Counted from the stretch's first letter, positions 1 through 8,176 are shown. The stretch: 43,698 nucleotides of DNA from an uncultured Saprospiraceae bacterium (GCA_937923465.1 CALDUB010000399.1:1-43698); one strand, 5' to 3'. A program made the numbers and translations. Notes: a model not told the origin generated them from the letters alone.

Positions 1-11
1 TCGCTGATAAA

Positions 12-78
12 TTTTGCCTACGTCAAAAAGTATCGAAGGCGACTTTTCAACCCTTCGGGATTGAAAAGACAGGCAAAA
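12..78. repeat. Nested hairpin at window start
   Basis: Inner arms CTTTTCAACCC (43-53) and GGG-A-TTGAAAAG (57-68) pair with a 3-nt loop and a single bulged A. Outer arms TTTTGCCT (12-19) and AGGCAAAA (71-78) pair around them. The plus strand also reads open from base 1 to a TGA near base 100, a very basic stretch of about 33 codons. That could be the tail of a gene cut by the window edge, but I do not recognise it. The structure could be a REP-like element, a mobile-element end or a terminator; no long T-run follows directly. Confidence 0.5.
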
Positions 79-286
79 AGTCTAAAATTGCTTATTTTTT
101 GACATCCATTAACACTTAATAAAGCACAAAATAGAAGTATCCACTTTTGATGAATACATTATCGATGTGACTTCAACTTAGTTTTATAGATATTCAAACC
201 TTAATTCTAGAGTCTTAATGTAGAATTAGGAACGCGAAAAAAATTGTATATTGGAGAGTGAGTTTTATTTTTTATAGTGCAATATT

Positions 287-1132
287 CTACTGCTTAGTCC
301 AAATCATGGGCATAGGAAGATACTGACTCGTCTGAGGATTTTGCACAAATACACTTAAACTATTTCCACTCATCTGCGGCGGAATAGCTAAATAAGCAGA
401 GCTTCCATCAGGATGCCAATAAACGGCATAAATATAGCCGTCATCTCCTAACATTTCAACTTCGATACGCCCTGCACCGCCTAGATAAGTCGCAGACCTA
501 CCCGAGGCATCAAAGTTGATATAGCCGTTTCCGTTTGTAGTATCTAACCAATTGCTCCCTGCCAAAAGATTTTTAATGACTTGATTGCTAATATCTGTTA
601 AATTTCCTATTGGATTGACAGTGGCAAGAGGCGTCTCAATTACGGGGGTAGGTTCAATTGGACTTTCAGTCAAATCAAGATAAGAATCATCATAATTATA
701 CAAATCATCAGGCTCTTCATAGGACATAACAGCTATCAGAATAATCAATACAACAAGACCTCCTAAAGTAGCCAAAACCCAAAGAATAGGACTGCTCCCA
801 CTTGTTTTTTGTTGGGATTGAGCAGTTGAACTAAGCTTTCTTGTTGTACGAGTATTTTTGCTCGCTACAGTTAATTTTCCTGTTCTCAAATCTTCATTAA
901 TTCGCAATAAATTATATTCAATGCGATTCAATTCTTTCCCTTCAGGTTCCAAACCTAAGCGCTGTTCTCGCTCAAATTTATTATATTTCCCGAGCAACAT
1001 AACAACAGAATGATACAAGGTTTCATTACGCGGAGACGCAGTAGTCACATGGTCACGCAAGAGATTTAGCGCTTTGCCCGTTTCGCCCTCACTCACGAGG
1101 TCAGTTATTTTATCACTTATACTTTTTTCCAT
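287..1132 (-). CDS. Membrane protein with N-terminal EAD11-like effector-associated domain
   Basis: This 281 aa protein has three parts. Residues about 4-84 look like effector-associated domain 11, an adaptor domain known from Bacteroidota and cyanobacterial conflict and signalling systems: an EGETGKALNLL helix, then KYNKFEREQRLG, then an ELNRIEYNLLRINEDL helix. Residues 115-136 form one hydrophobic transmembrane helix preceded by a basic Ser/Thr-rich linker. After it come an acidic Tyr/Asp-rich stretch, a Pro-rich linker and a Gly/aromatic domain (about 188-281) likely to be beta-rich and outside the cytoplasm. EAD domains usually recruit a partner carrying the same EAD, and none is in this window. 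No catalytic motif is visible. The domain call rests on pattern recognition, not a profile search. Confidence 0.7.
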   Translation of the reverse strand: MEKSISDKITDLVSEGETGKALNLLRDHVTTASPRNETLYHSVVMLLGKYNKFEREQRLGLEPEGKELNRIEYNLLRINEDLRTGKLTVASKNTRTTRKLSSTAQSQQKTSGSSPILWVLATLGGLVVLIILIAVMSYEEPDDLYNYDDSYLDLTESPIEPTPVIETPLATVNPIGNLTDISNQVIKNLLAGSNWLDTTNGNGYINFDASGRSATYLGGAGRIEVEMLGDDGYIYAVYWHPDGSSAYLAIPPQMSGNSLSVFVQNPQTSQYLPMPMIWTKQ

Positions 1133-1291
1133 TTGATACTACTTGAGGTACTTGATTTGGTAAGTAAAAGTAGTAAAAATCTGACTTTGTTGTGCAAAAT
1201 TGCAATGAAGTTGTTTGAAAATGTTATTTAGAATTGAAAAATATTCTTAGGTTTCACCAAATATTTTAGAATAAGCTTGAATGGACATTAC

Positions 1292-1969
1292 TTACATATA
1301 AAAAACCAACCTTGCTCTCAAGCGATTATTAAAAACCTCAGAAAAAGGATTATTAGCAGCAGGCGCTAATTCAGAAACTGATTGATTAAGCAAACCTTTT
1401 GAGTACATAAACTCATAACGCATTTTGAATTTCTTGAAAGAAGCCGCCACACCCAATCCCACATCAAGCATAATATCTTCTTGTGCAAAAGGGAAATTGC
1501 CTATAGCACTTAATTGAGAGGTGTTTGTCAAATCCTTCACGTATCTACCGCCAACGGTAAAAGCGGGCGTAAATTTTTTCCCCTGTGGTTCGATGAGCAA
1601 ATGTAGAGGAAGTTCCATATTCACACTTTCATGTGTCCGACTGAAGATTTCTACTCCCTCAAAATTAAAGACATAGCTTGTCTCTGTAAGTCCTAGAGAA
1701 GGTTCCGTTTTTACAGATAACAAGGGAGTGCAATGATAAGCCAGCAATATTCCTAACTCAGGTCCAGCGCCTCTTATTGACTCTACGGACTTCAATTCGT
1801 TTGAAAAACCAATTTCGGAGGAGGGGTATGTCTCAATATTACTTCTTGTGCCGTTGGTCCCGAATAAGATTCCAAAATCCCATTTATCAATTTTAATCTC
1901 TTCATTTTGGGCAGTAAGAAGTAGCGGCAATAGGCATAGGAAGCAAAAGACAGGACGTATTTTTGACAT
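1292..1969 (-). CDS. Outer-membrane beta-barrel protein (PorT-like)
   Basis: This 225 aa protein begins with a signal peptide (KIR, a hydrophobic stretch rich in Leu/Cys/Phe, then a likely cut after LLLTAQ near residue 21). The rest alternates polar and hydrophobic residues in short strands, with KFKMRYEFMYSKGL and RLRARLVFYM near the end. A final aromatic before the C-terminus is typical of outer-membrane barrels. Its length and layout fit the Bacteroidota 'outer membrane beta-barrel' (PorT-like) family, a broad class with no single function. It lies 159 bp upstream of the EAD11-like gene on the same strand, so co-transcription is possible. Specific role unknown. Confidence 0.7.
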   Translation of the reverse strand: MSKIRPVFCFLCLLPLLLTAQNEEIKIDKWDFGILFGTNGTRSNIETYPSSEIGFSNELKSVESIRGAGPELGILLAYHCTPLLSVKTEPSLGLTETSYVFNFEGVEIFSRTHESVNMELPLHLLIEPQGKKFTPAFTVGGRYVKDLTNTSQLSAIGNFPFAQEDIMLDVGLGVAASFKKFKMRYEFMYSKGLLNQSVSELAPAANNPFSEVFNNRLRARLVFYM

Positions 1970-2336
1970 TGTATAGAGATTTAAATGAGTTAAAGAATTT
2001 GCTTATGAAACGAGAATAAAATACTCTCATTTTTAAAAGAAAAATTTTAACACTAGTATTATTTATCATAGTCTAAAGCATTAATCATCATAAAAAACTA
2101 TCCTCTCCTGTAACTTTTCCCACCTTTTAGAGGTTTTAAACCTAACAATACCGCGCATTATCAACGAATAATGTACTTTTGCGCGTTCAAAACACAATTT
2201 ACAATCAAAAGATACCTAAATCGTCCTTCGTTAATAGTAGATTTAGACTTTGGATAGAGGATTTTAAATGTTAGATAAATTGTCTAACATCTAAGGTCTA
2301 ACATCTAATATCTTTCGTCCAACAGTAAATCGCATC
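1970..2336 (+). promoter_or_regulatory. Intergenic region ahead of glnS: promoter box and heptad array
   Basis: This 367-bp gap separates the divergent barrel gene and glnS. A Bacteroidota -7 box, TACTTTTG, lies at 2174-2181, giving a leader of about 150 nt; no clear -33 TTTG is seen. From 2283 to the start codon the sequence is a run of 7-bp words: TCTAACA at 2283 and 2297, TCTAAGG at 2290, TCTAATA at 2304, TCTTTCG at 2311, TCCAACA at 2318. TGTTAGA at 2269-2275 pairs with TCTAACA at 2283-2289. More loosely, 2246-2275 is an imperfect inverted copy of the array. The rest is AT-rich with no gene seen. Confidence 0.6.
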
Positions 2337-4010
2337 ATGTCAGAAGAAAAGAAAGAAAGCCTCAATTTCATTGAGCATATGGTAGCAGAAGATATTGCAA
2401 CAGGCAAGCACAGCACTCCGGTAACGCGTTTTCCGCCTGAGCCAAATGGTTATTTGCACATTGGTCACGCAAAGGCAATTTGTGTCAATTTTGGTATTGC
2501 ACAAAAGTTTGGAGGTACAACTAATCTTCGCTTTGATGATACTAATCCAACTACCGAAGAGACTGAGTTTGTAGACAGCATCAAGCGTGATATCAAGTGG
2601 TTAGGTTTTGAATGGAATGGTGATGCACTTTTCACAAGTGATTACTTTCCTCAATTGTATACTTTTGCTGTTGAGCTAATCAAAAAAGGTTTGGCTTATG
2701 TAGATGACAGCACGGCGGAAGAAATAAGAGAACAAAAAGGCGACCCAACACGTCCAGGTACAGAAAGTCCTTTCCGTACACGTAGCATCGAAGAAAATCT
2801 AGATTTGTTTGCACGCATGAAAGCGGGAGAATTTCCTGACGGTTCGCGCGTACTCCGTGTCAAAATCGACATGACTTCACCGAATATGCATTTCCGTGAC
2901 CCCGTCATTTATCGTATCAAACACGAAACACACCACCGTACAGGTGACGAATGGTGTATCTACCCGATGTACGATTTTGCACACGGACAAAGTGATTCTA
3001 TTGAAAAAATCACACACTCTTTGTGTTCTTTAGAGTTTAAAAATCACCGTCCATTATACGATTGGTTGATTGAAAAACTAGGCATCTATCCGAGTAAACA
3101 AACGGAATTTGCGCGTATGAATGTCGCGCACATGATTACGTCTAAGCGTAAGTTGAAAAGATTGGTAGAGGAAGGATTGACCACAGGTTGGGACGACCCG
3201 CGTATGCCTACTCTTTCGGGTATGCGTCGTCGTGGTATTCCGCCAGCAGCTATTCGCGAATTTTGTGATAAAGCGGGTGTAGCAAAGCGGGAAAACTTGA
3301 TTGAAATGGAGTTATTTGATTTCTGTACACGTCAGGAATTAAACGAAACCACAGACCGCGTCATGGCTGTCTTAGACCCGATTAAATTAGTGATTACTAA
3401 TTACCCTGAAGGTCAAACAGAAATCATGTCTGTAGAAAACAATCCAGGTGAAGAAGTGAAAACTTTCCGTGAGGTTCCTTTCACACGCGAGATTTGGGTG
3501 GAGCGTAATGATTTCAAAAAAGAACCACAAAATCGCAAGTATTTCCGATTAGCACCTGGCAAAGATGTCCGTCTAAAAGGCGCATACATCATCCACTGTG
3601 ATGGTTTTGATGAAGACGAAAATGGTGAAGTGACTCAAATCAACTGTACTTACTACGATAATAGTAAGTCTGGTGAAGATACCTCTGGCGTCAAAGCAAA
3701 AGGTACTCTGCACTGGGTAAGCATCGAGCACGCAGCAGAAGCAGAAGTACGTTTGTATGACCGTCTGTTCTCTGACCCAACACCAACTTCTCACGAAGAC
3801 AAAGACTTTTTAGAATTCTTTAATAAGGAATCTTTGAAGGTCATTCCTAAAGCTTATGTTGAGCCAAGTTTGACAAAATCAGAGCCTGGAACAACTTTCC
3901 AATTCATTCGCATCGGTTACTTTGCGACAGATACAGATAGTACACCAGAGAAGCTGATTTTTAATCGCACGGTGACTTTACGTGATACTTGGGCGAAGTT
4001 GAATAAGTAA
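2337..4010 (+). CDS. glnS: Glutaminyl-tRNA synthetase
   Basis: This class Ic synthetase charges tRNA-Gln with glutamine in the cytoplasm. It is 557 aa, the usual size for bacterial GlnRS. RFPPEPNGYLHIGHAK at residues 31-46 holds the HIGH signature, and MITSKRKL at 266-273 is the KMSKS-equivalent loop in its GlnRS form. LRFDDTNP at 64-71 follows the GlnRS pattern, in which the GluRS family has DTD. The C-terminal half is the anticodon-binding beta-barrel pair. The ATG at 2337 directly follows the heptad array and agrees with the family N-terminus. A strong terminator follows the stop codon, so the gene appears monocistronic. Confidence 0.97.
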   Translation: MSEEKKESLNFIEHMVAEDIATGKHSTPVTRFPPEPNGYLHIGHAKAICVNFGIAQKFGGTTNLRFDDTNPTTEETEFVDSIKRDIKWLGFEWNGDALFTSDYFPQLYTFAVELIKKGLAYVDDSTAEEIREQKGDPTRPGTESPFRTRSIEENLDLFARMKAGEFPDGSRVLRVKIDMTSPNMHFRDPVIYRIKHETHHRTGDEWCIYPMYDFAHGQSDSIEKITHSLCSLEFKNHRPLYDWLIEKLGIYPSKQTEFARMNVAHMITSKRKLKRLVEEGLTTGWDDPRMPTLSGMRRRGIPPAAIREFCDKAGVAKRENLIEMELFDFCTRQELNETTDRVMAVLDPIKLVITNYPEGQTEIMSVENNPGEEVKTFREVPFTREIWVERNDFKKEPQNRKYFRLAPGKDVRLKGAYIIHCDGFDEDENGEVTQINCTYYDNSKSGEDTSGVKAKGTLHWVSIEHAAEAEVRLYDRLFSDPTPTSHEDKDFLEFFNKESLKVIPKAYVEPSLTKSEPGTTFQFIRIGYFATDTDSTPEKLIFNRTVTLRDTWAKLNK

Positions 4011-4043
4011 AAATTACACTCTAACAAAATTTGAGCGTACACG

Positions 4044-4080
4044 AACGGCATCAGGATTTTATCTTGATGCCGTTTTTTTT
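4044..4080 (+). terminator. Rho-independent terminator of glnS
   Basis: CGGCATCA (4046-4053) pairs with TGATGCCG (4065-4072), with GAT/ATC extending the stem, and a run of eight T follows. It lies 34 nt after the glnS stop codon. Confidence 0.92.
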
Positions 4081-4095
4081 ATAAAAATAATTCCC

Positions 4096-4143
4096 AAGTG
4101 TCACATTCGCCCAAACCTTTGGGTACTATAGACGAAATAAGCA
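4096..4143 (+). promoter_or_regulatory. Conserved promoter-like block, copy 1
   Basis: AAGTGTCACATT, 13 unconserved bases, then GGGTACTATAGACGAAATA and AGCA. The same block with identical spacing occurs at 4739-4786 ahead of the next lipoprotein gene. The two-box layout with a fixed spacer fits an alternative-sigma promoter, plausibly for the ECF factor encoded at 5732. It ends 33 nt before the ATG at 4177. It does not match the housekeeping TAnnTTTG box. Confidence 0.65.
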
Positions 4144-4176
4144 AAGACAATGCTTTTTTTTGAATAAAATATCAGC

Positions 4177-4731
4177 ATGAAAAATAAAATATTCTCAATT
4201 CTCTTATTTTCTGTTCTTGCATTACTAGTTTTTAGTTCTTGCAAGAAAGAAAATATGGATACGACGGATAATATAACAGAAGAAATTATTCCAGATACAA
4301 TTGTTTGTAATCTGACCGCAGAAATTTTCTCTTTTCCAGAGCAAGAGCCACCAATATTAGAAGTCACGGCAAGTGAAGGAAATGAGCCATTCAGCTATTT
4401 GTGGTCTGTAGGAAATACTTCTGCTCAGATAGAACCAACGCAAGACAGTATCTACAGCGTGACAGTAACCGATGCATTAGGATGCACCGCAGAAAGCATG
4501 ATTAATTACATCGCACCTATAGATTTATGCGCTCAATTCAATGTAGAAATCAACCATATTGATAGTATTCCTTCTTTAGAAACATCTATATTTTTTGGTA
4601 CACTCCCGTTTTTATACAATTGGTCAGAAGGCTCAACGACTAGTTTTATTTTCATCACACCGCCTGGCACTTTTTCAGTAACAGTCACGGATGCGAATGG
4701 GTGTACGGCAGAAGATGAAATTACTTTATAA
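4177..4731 (+). CDS. SprB-repeat lipoprotein, 2 repeats
   Basis: This 184 aa protein has a lipoprotein signal peptide ending LVFSSC, with the lipidated Cys at 22 followed by KKEN. Two SprB-like repeats follow (about 46-107 and 118-184). Each starts with a conserved Cys, has a Tyr-x-Trp-Ser core (YLWSVG, YNWSEG) and ends in a VTVTDAxGC motif. SprB repeats were named from the gliding adhesin of Flavobacterium and occur widely in Bacteroidota surface proteins. Here they are tethered by lipid, with no T9SS tail. It is a shorter relative of the next gene and has the same upstream block, so the pair is likely a duplication under common control. Function unknown beyond a surface or periplasmic role. 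Confidence 0.85.
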   Translation: MKNKIFSILLFSVLALLVFSSCKKENMDTTDNITEEIIPDTIVCNLTAEIFSFPEQEPPILEVTASEGNEPFSYLWSVGNTSAQIEPTQDSIYSVTVTDALGCTAESMINYIAPIDLCAQFNVEINHIDSIPSLETSIFFGTLPFLYNWSEGSTTSFIFITPPGTFSVTVTDANGCTAEDEITL

Positions 4732-4738
4732 AATCGGC

Positions 4739-4786
4739 AAGTGTCACATTTTGCATTTTCGTCGGGTACGATAAACGAAACAAGCA
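4739..4786 (+). promoter_or_regulatory. Conserved promoter-like block, copy 2
   Basis: AAGTGTCACATT, 13 variable bases (4751-4763), then GGGTACGATAAACGAAACA and AGCA. Spacing and both boxes match 4096-4143. It starts 8 nt after the stop codon of the first lipoprotein gene and ends 68 nt before the ATG at 4855. Confidence 0.65.
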
Positions 4787-4854
4787 GCTATTCTTTATTA
4801 AAAATTCACCCGAAGTGTTAGAAATCACTCAACACTTTATTAAAAATTAATAAC

Positions 4855-5640
4855 ATGTTCAATTCTCAAAAATTTAGCTTTTTAGCTATTCTTTTAGTAC
4901 TTGCGAGTACAATTGCTTTCACATCTTGTAATGAAGATGAAATGGTTGACCCAACCCCAAATATGGTCATGTGTGATAGCTTTGGAGTCAGTCTTACAGG
5001 AAACGATTCTCTCGTTTTTGCAAACATCTTTGGTGGTACAGAGCCCTTCACTTATACTTGGTCTGAAGGTTCAACAACCAGTACTATCAATATCTTTGCT
5101 GCTGGCGATTACAGCGTTACAGTAACTGATGCTAATGATTGTACATCTGAAGGCTCTATTACGATTGAAGATACTGACACGGAAAATCCTGTTGAGGACT
5201 GTGCCGGTTTTGAAGGTTCTATCTCAGAAAGTGACGGTATTTTAACTGCTGAACCAATAGGAGGAACTGCGCCATACACCTACGAATGGCAGGATAGTTT
5301 GACGACTACTCAGACAATAGAATTGACAGGAGAGGGAACATATTGGGTATATATTACAGATGCTAATGGGTGTACTATCTCTGTAAGTTATGATTTCAGC
5401 ACAGTACCCTGTACAGGATTTTTTGTTGATATTGATGTATCTCCAGATAGCTTAGCAAATAATGGTACTTATATTTTGAATGCATATCCAAGTAACGGTA
5501 GCGGTACTGCTCCTTTTGCATACACTTGGAGTCAAGGTTCAACAGAGCCTATCCTTTACGAAGTAACAACAGGGGTCTATGCTGTTACAGTTACAGATGC
5601 TAATGGTTGTGACGCAGAAGACGAGGTCACAGTAGAATAG
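4855..5640 (+). CDS. SprB-repeat lipoprotein, 3 repeats
   Basis: This 261 aa protein has a signal peptide ending AFTSC, giving a lipid-anchored Cys at about 25, then the acidic NEDEMVD. Three SprB-like repeats follow (about 40-105, 115-178, 185-261). Each opens with a Cys and has a P-[FY]-x-Y-x-W core; repeats 1 and 3 close with VTVTDAN, repeat 2 with ITDANGC. The acidic residues after the lipid Cys may act as a surface-export signal, as known for Bacteroidota lipoproteins; that is inference. The gene is followed by a long UUCG-capped hairpin and then the sigma-factor gene in the same direction. Confidence 0.85.
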   Translation: MFNSQKFSFLAILLVLASTIAFTSCNEDEMVDPTPNMVMCDSFGVSLTGNDSLVFANIFGGTEPFTYTWSEGSTTSTINIFAAGDYSVTVTDANDCTSEGSITIEDTDTENPVEDCAGFEGSISESDGILTAEPIGGTAPYTYEWQDSLTTTQTIELTGEGTYWVYITDANGCTISVSYDFSTVPCTGFFVDIDVSPDSLANNGTYILNAYPSNGSGTAPFAYTWSQGSTEPILYEVTTGVYAVTVTDANGCDAEDEVTVE

Positions 5641-5659
5641 GAAACATCAAGCCGACGAA

Positions 5660-5700
5660 CAATATAACTCATGCACTTTCGAGTGTAATGAGTTGTATTG
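5660..5700 (+). promoter_or_regulatory. Long UUCG-capped RNA hairpin
   Basis: CAATATAACTCATGCACT (5660-5677) pairs with AGTGTAATGAGTTGTATTG (5682-5700) around a TTCG loop, with one internal mismatch or bulge region. No T-run follows directly, so it is not a standard terminator. It sits between the second lipoprotein gene and the sigma-factor ATG at 5732. It may be a processing site, partial attenuator or RNA-stability element. Confidence 0.65.
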
Positions 5701-5731
5701 CTCTCTACTTAAAAATATTTTTTCAGGAAGA

Positions 5732-6268
5732 ATGACAATTGACCAACAACTAATCAAATCATGTCAAGCAAAAAATCGGGCGGCACAGAAAGAACTGTAC
5801 CTCGCCCTTTTGCCGTATTTGCGAGCAGTGGTTAGTCGTTACTTACGTGATAATTCTTTTGAAAAAGATGCACTGCAAGAGAGTTTCGTGAAAATATTCA
5901 GAAGTATTGATAAGTATGACCCGAGTAAATCACCTTTGAAAAACTGGGCTGCTCGGATTGTAATTAATACTTGTCTAAATTATAATGAAAGAGTTATTGG
6001 TTTACCTACAGAAGAATTTATTGCAGATACACACGATAGCCAGACATCAGCAGAAATCAAGGTAGAAGAAATCACTGATGAAAGAATGTTAGATGTATTG
6101 AAGCAAATGCCAAAAGGTTATTTTGAGATATTCAACCTCTTTGTCATTGATGAGTATAGCCATAAAGAGATAGCAAAGATGTTGAATATTGCAGAAGCCG
6201 TCTCGCGTAAAAAATTATCTCGTGCGAAGAGTTGGCTCCGTAAATCAGGTGCTTTAGCGACAATTTAA
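5732..6268 (+). CDS. ECF-type RNA polymerase sigma factor
   Basis: This is a sigma-70 family member of the extracytoplasmic-function class, 178 aa from the ATG at 5732. The frame is also open from 5693, but that stretch overlaps the hairpin at 5660-5700 and has no sigma character, so I chose 5732. Region 2 covers about residues 10-80 (RYLRDNSFEKDALQESFVKI, then NWAARIVINTCLN), which binds core polymerase and the -10 element. Region 4 covers about 115-175 (MLDVLKQMPKGYFEIFNLF, then SHKEIAKMLNI, then a SRAKSWLRK recognition helix), which reads the -35 element. The next gene, 11 bp on, encodes a membrane protein and likely sigma regulator. The duplicated blocks at 4096 and 4739 are its most obvious candidate targets. 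Confidence 0.9.
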   Translation: MTIDQQLIKSCQAKNRAAQKELYLALLPYLRAVVSRYLRDNSFEKDALQESFVKIFRSIDKYDPSKSPLKNWAARIVINTCLNYNERVIGLPTEEFIADTHDSQTSAEIKVEEITDERMLDVLKQMPKGYFEIFNLFVIDEYSHKEIAKMLNIAEAVSRKKLSRAKSWLRKSGALATI

Positions 6269-6279
6269 ATCAAAAAAGT

Positions 6280-7833
6280 ATGGAAAACGAATACAATAAA
6301 AGATTTAAAAATAAAGAGATGTCAAATGACGATTTTGACGTAAATGGGCTATGGGATAATATCGCAGAGGAATTGGATACTCCTGTGGGTAAAGCGCCTG
6401 TTGCTCTATGGAAAAAGTATGGTGGAGCTTTTTTATTATTGATGCTTTTGGCTGGTCTAGGATATATGTTTTCAGATTTAGGAAATACGGATAATATCGG
6501 GCAAAACACACAAACGACTCTAGAACAAAATCAAAAGCTAGAAAAAAGAAAAGCAACAGATAATAGAGATTCAACTAGCAAACTAAACGAAACGAATAAT
6601 ACAGAAACTAAGGCTACGATTAACGAAAACAAAACGACTCCTTTTGATAAGAAGGACATAATAAGTGAGCGTAGAAATTCGACAAAAAGCATAAATAATA
6701 ATTCGAAGAAAAATAACAATCAAACAAACACTACAGCTTCTTCTAATCCAAAGTTAGATAGCAAAAGACCTATAAATAAAAATTCTTTAAAACCTCAAAG
6801 CAAAAACCACTCAACGCCTTCTTTTATAAAAAAAATAAGTCTGGAGAAAACATCTAGCACCGAAAACACTGTAAAAGCGGAGATAGTAAACTCTACTCCT
6901 AATGCACCTGTAAACGAAAAGCAGACAGAACAGAACACAAATAAAAATAGCTCAACTCCAATATTCACGGTACAGGAAGGCAAACAAAAAGACACACCTC
7001 AAATCATTGCTCATTTAAAAAGTAATTTTAAGGACTTAACGAAATATACTCCTGCTATCGAAGACTCTCTTTTATACACAGGTATTCGGGAAATTAAAAA
7101 AAGAACAGAGGTTGACAAAGAGGCGAAATTCATGTTTGAAGGCGGCATCTACGGAGGAATAAATAGCACTAACTTCAAATTCAAATCTACAGGCGACGAC
7201 TCCTTGGCGACACAGAAAAACAGGTCAGAGAGTTCTATACTGGGGCAAACCTATGGTTTAAATGCAGGTATTTTATACAAAGGTTTTCGACTCAATACAG
7301 GAGTAGAATATCAAAATATTTGGACAAAATTCGAACAAAAACTTCAAACAAACACTACAACATTTCAAGCGCAAGCACTCACTTTAGTCCGCATTGACTC
7401 CATAGGAAATACCCTAAGTAGAGAAATGCGCGACACCGTAGCCAATACATTGACGACACGAAATGTTGAGCATTACAACAAGTATCAGCTATGGTCTATT
7501 CCTCTTGAAGTTGGCATTTATCGAGCGCGTAAAAAATGGTCTTGCGGCATTTCAGCAGGTACAAGTTTTAACTTCCTTATCAATCAGTCAGGAAAAACCT
7601 TAGATACAAATGGAAGCATCATCGACTTTGAGCAAGCATCAGATAAAGTCTTATTTCAGCCATTTAGTATGAGTTTGCGCGCCAATTTGTTCCTCGCTTA
7701 CCATCTAAATGATAAAATCAGACTATCCTTAACTCCCAAATGGTCTTGGACACAACATGATGTCTTCAACGGCATATTACAGTCTGATATACAACAAGTT
7801 AGCTTAGCTTTTGGATTGCGTTCGATATTCTAA
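6280..7833 (+). CDS. Trans-envelope protein: possible anti-sigma N-terminus, one TM helix, C-terminal barrel
   Basis: This 517 aa protein follows the ECF sigma gene by 11 bp. Residues 1-45 are soluble and charged (DFDVNGLWDNIAEELD) and would lie in the cytoplasm, where an anti-sigma segment could hold the sigma factor. Residues 47-66 are one hydrophobic helix. Residues about 70-280 are very rich in Asn, Thr, Ser and Lys and probably disordered, long enough to cross the periplasm. From about 285 on, strands such as FEGGIYGGINSTNFKF and FRLNTGVEYQNIW alternate like an outer-membrane beta-barrel, ending in LAFGLRSIF with a terminal Phe. The protein may thus be anchored in both membranes. The anti-sigma role is inferred from position. 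Confidence 0.75.
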   Translation: MENEYNKRFKNKEMSNDDFDVNGLWDNIAEELDTPVGKAPVALWKKYGGAFLLLMLLAGLGYMFSDLGNTDNIGQNTQTTLEQNQKLEKRKATDNRDSTSKLNETNNTETKATINENKTTPFDKKDIISERRNSTKSINNNSKKNNNQTNTTASSNPKLDSKRPINKNSLKPQSKNHSTPSFIKKISLEKTSSTENTVKAEIVNSTPNAPVNEKQTEQNTNKNSSTPIFTVQEGKQKDTPQIIAHLKSNFKDLTKYTPAIEDSLLYTGIREIKKRTEVDKEAKFMFEGGIYGGINSTNFKFKSTGDDSLATQKNRSESSILGQTYGLNAGILYKGFRLNTGVEYQNIWTKFEQKLQTNTTTFQAQALTLVRIDSIGNTLSREMRDTVANTLTTRNVEHYNKYQLWSIPLEVGIYRARKKWSCGISAGTSFNFLINQSGKTLDTNGSIIDFEQASDKVLFQPFSMSLRANLFLAYHLNDKIRLSLTPKWSWTQHDVFNGILQSDIQQVSLAFGLRSIF

Positions 7834-7851
7834 ACAAGTAAAATAACGCTA

Positions 7852-7891
7852 AAATAAATAGGCTATTCGACCTCGAGCAGCCTATTTATTT
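7852..7891 (+). terminator. Terminator after the sigma/regulator pair
   Basis: AAATAAATAGGCT (7852-7864) is a perfect inverted repeat of AGCCTATTTATTT (7879-7891) with a 14-nt loop, and the right arm is T-rich. It lies 19 nt after the stop codon at 7833. Confidence 0.8.
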
Positions 7892-7917
7892 TACCACTCA
7901 TTTCATAAAAAACAATA

Positions 7918-7949
7918 TTTGTTCGCAACACTTTGTTCCTTTACCTTTG
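7918..7949 (+). promoter_or_regulatory. Housekeeping-type promoter (-33 TTTG, -7 TACCTTTG)
   Basis: TTTG at 7918-7921, a 20-nt spacer, then TACCTTTG at 7942-7949 match the Bacteroidota primary-sigma consensus. The leader to the ATG at 8177 would be about 220 nt. The rest of 7892-8176 is AT-rich with no gene seen; an imperfect palindrome CTGACTTAAATCAG lies about 46 nt before the start codon. Confidence 0.75.
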
Positions 7950-8176
7950 TAGCAGTGACTTTGTAGTTACATTCCATTCTAAATAATCATTTAAGAACTA
8001 CAACTACTCACTTCAAACATCATTTTTCGACTTACAACTAACTATTTTACACCTTTGTCTCAAAAGTTTAATAACTCTTGTTGACATTTTCCTATTTGTA
8101 AAATCTATATTTTTCACCTGACTTAAATCAGTTCTTGAGGCTTTTGTCCGAGAGAGCGAAAAACAAAAAGCAACAC

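Noticed and set aside
5693-5731. Longer N-terminus for the ECF sigma factor
   Set aside because: The extra 13 codons overlap the UUCG hairpin and do not look like a sigma N-terminus; the ATG at 5732 fits better.
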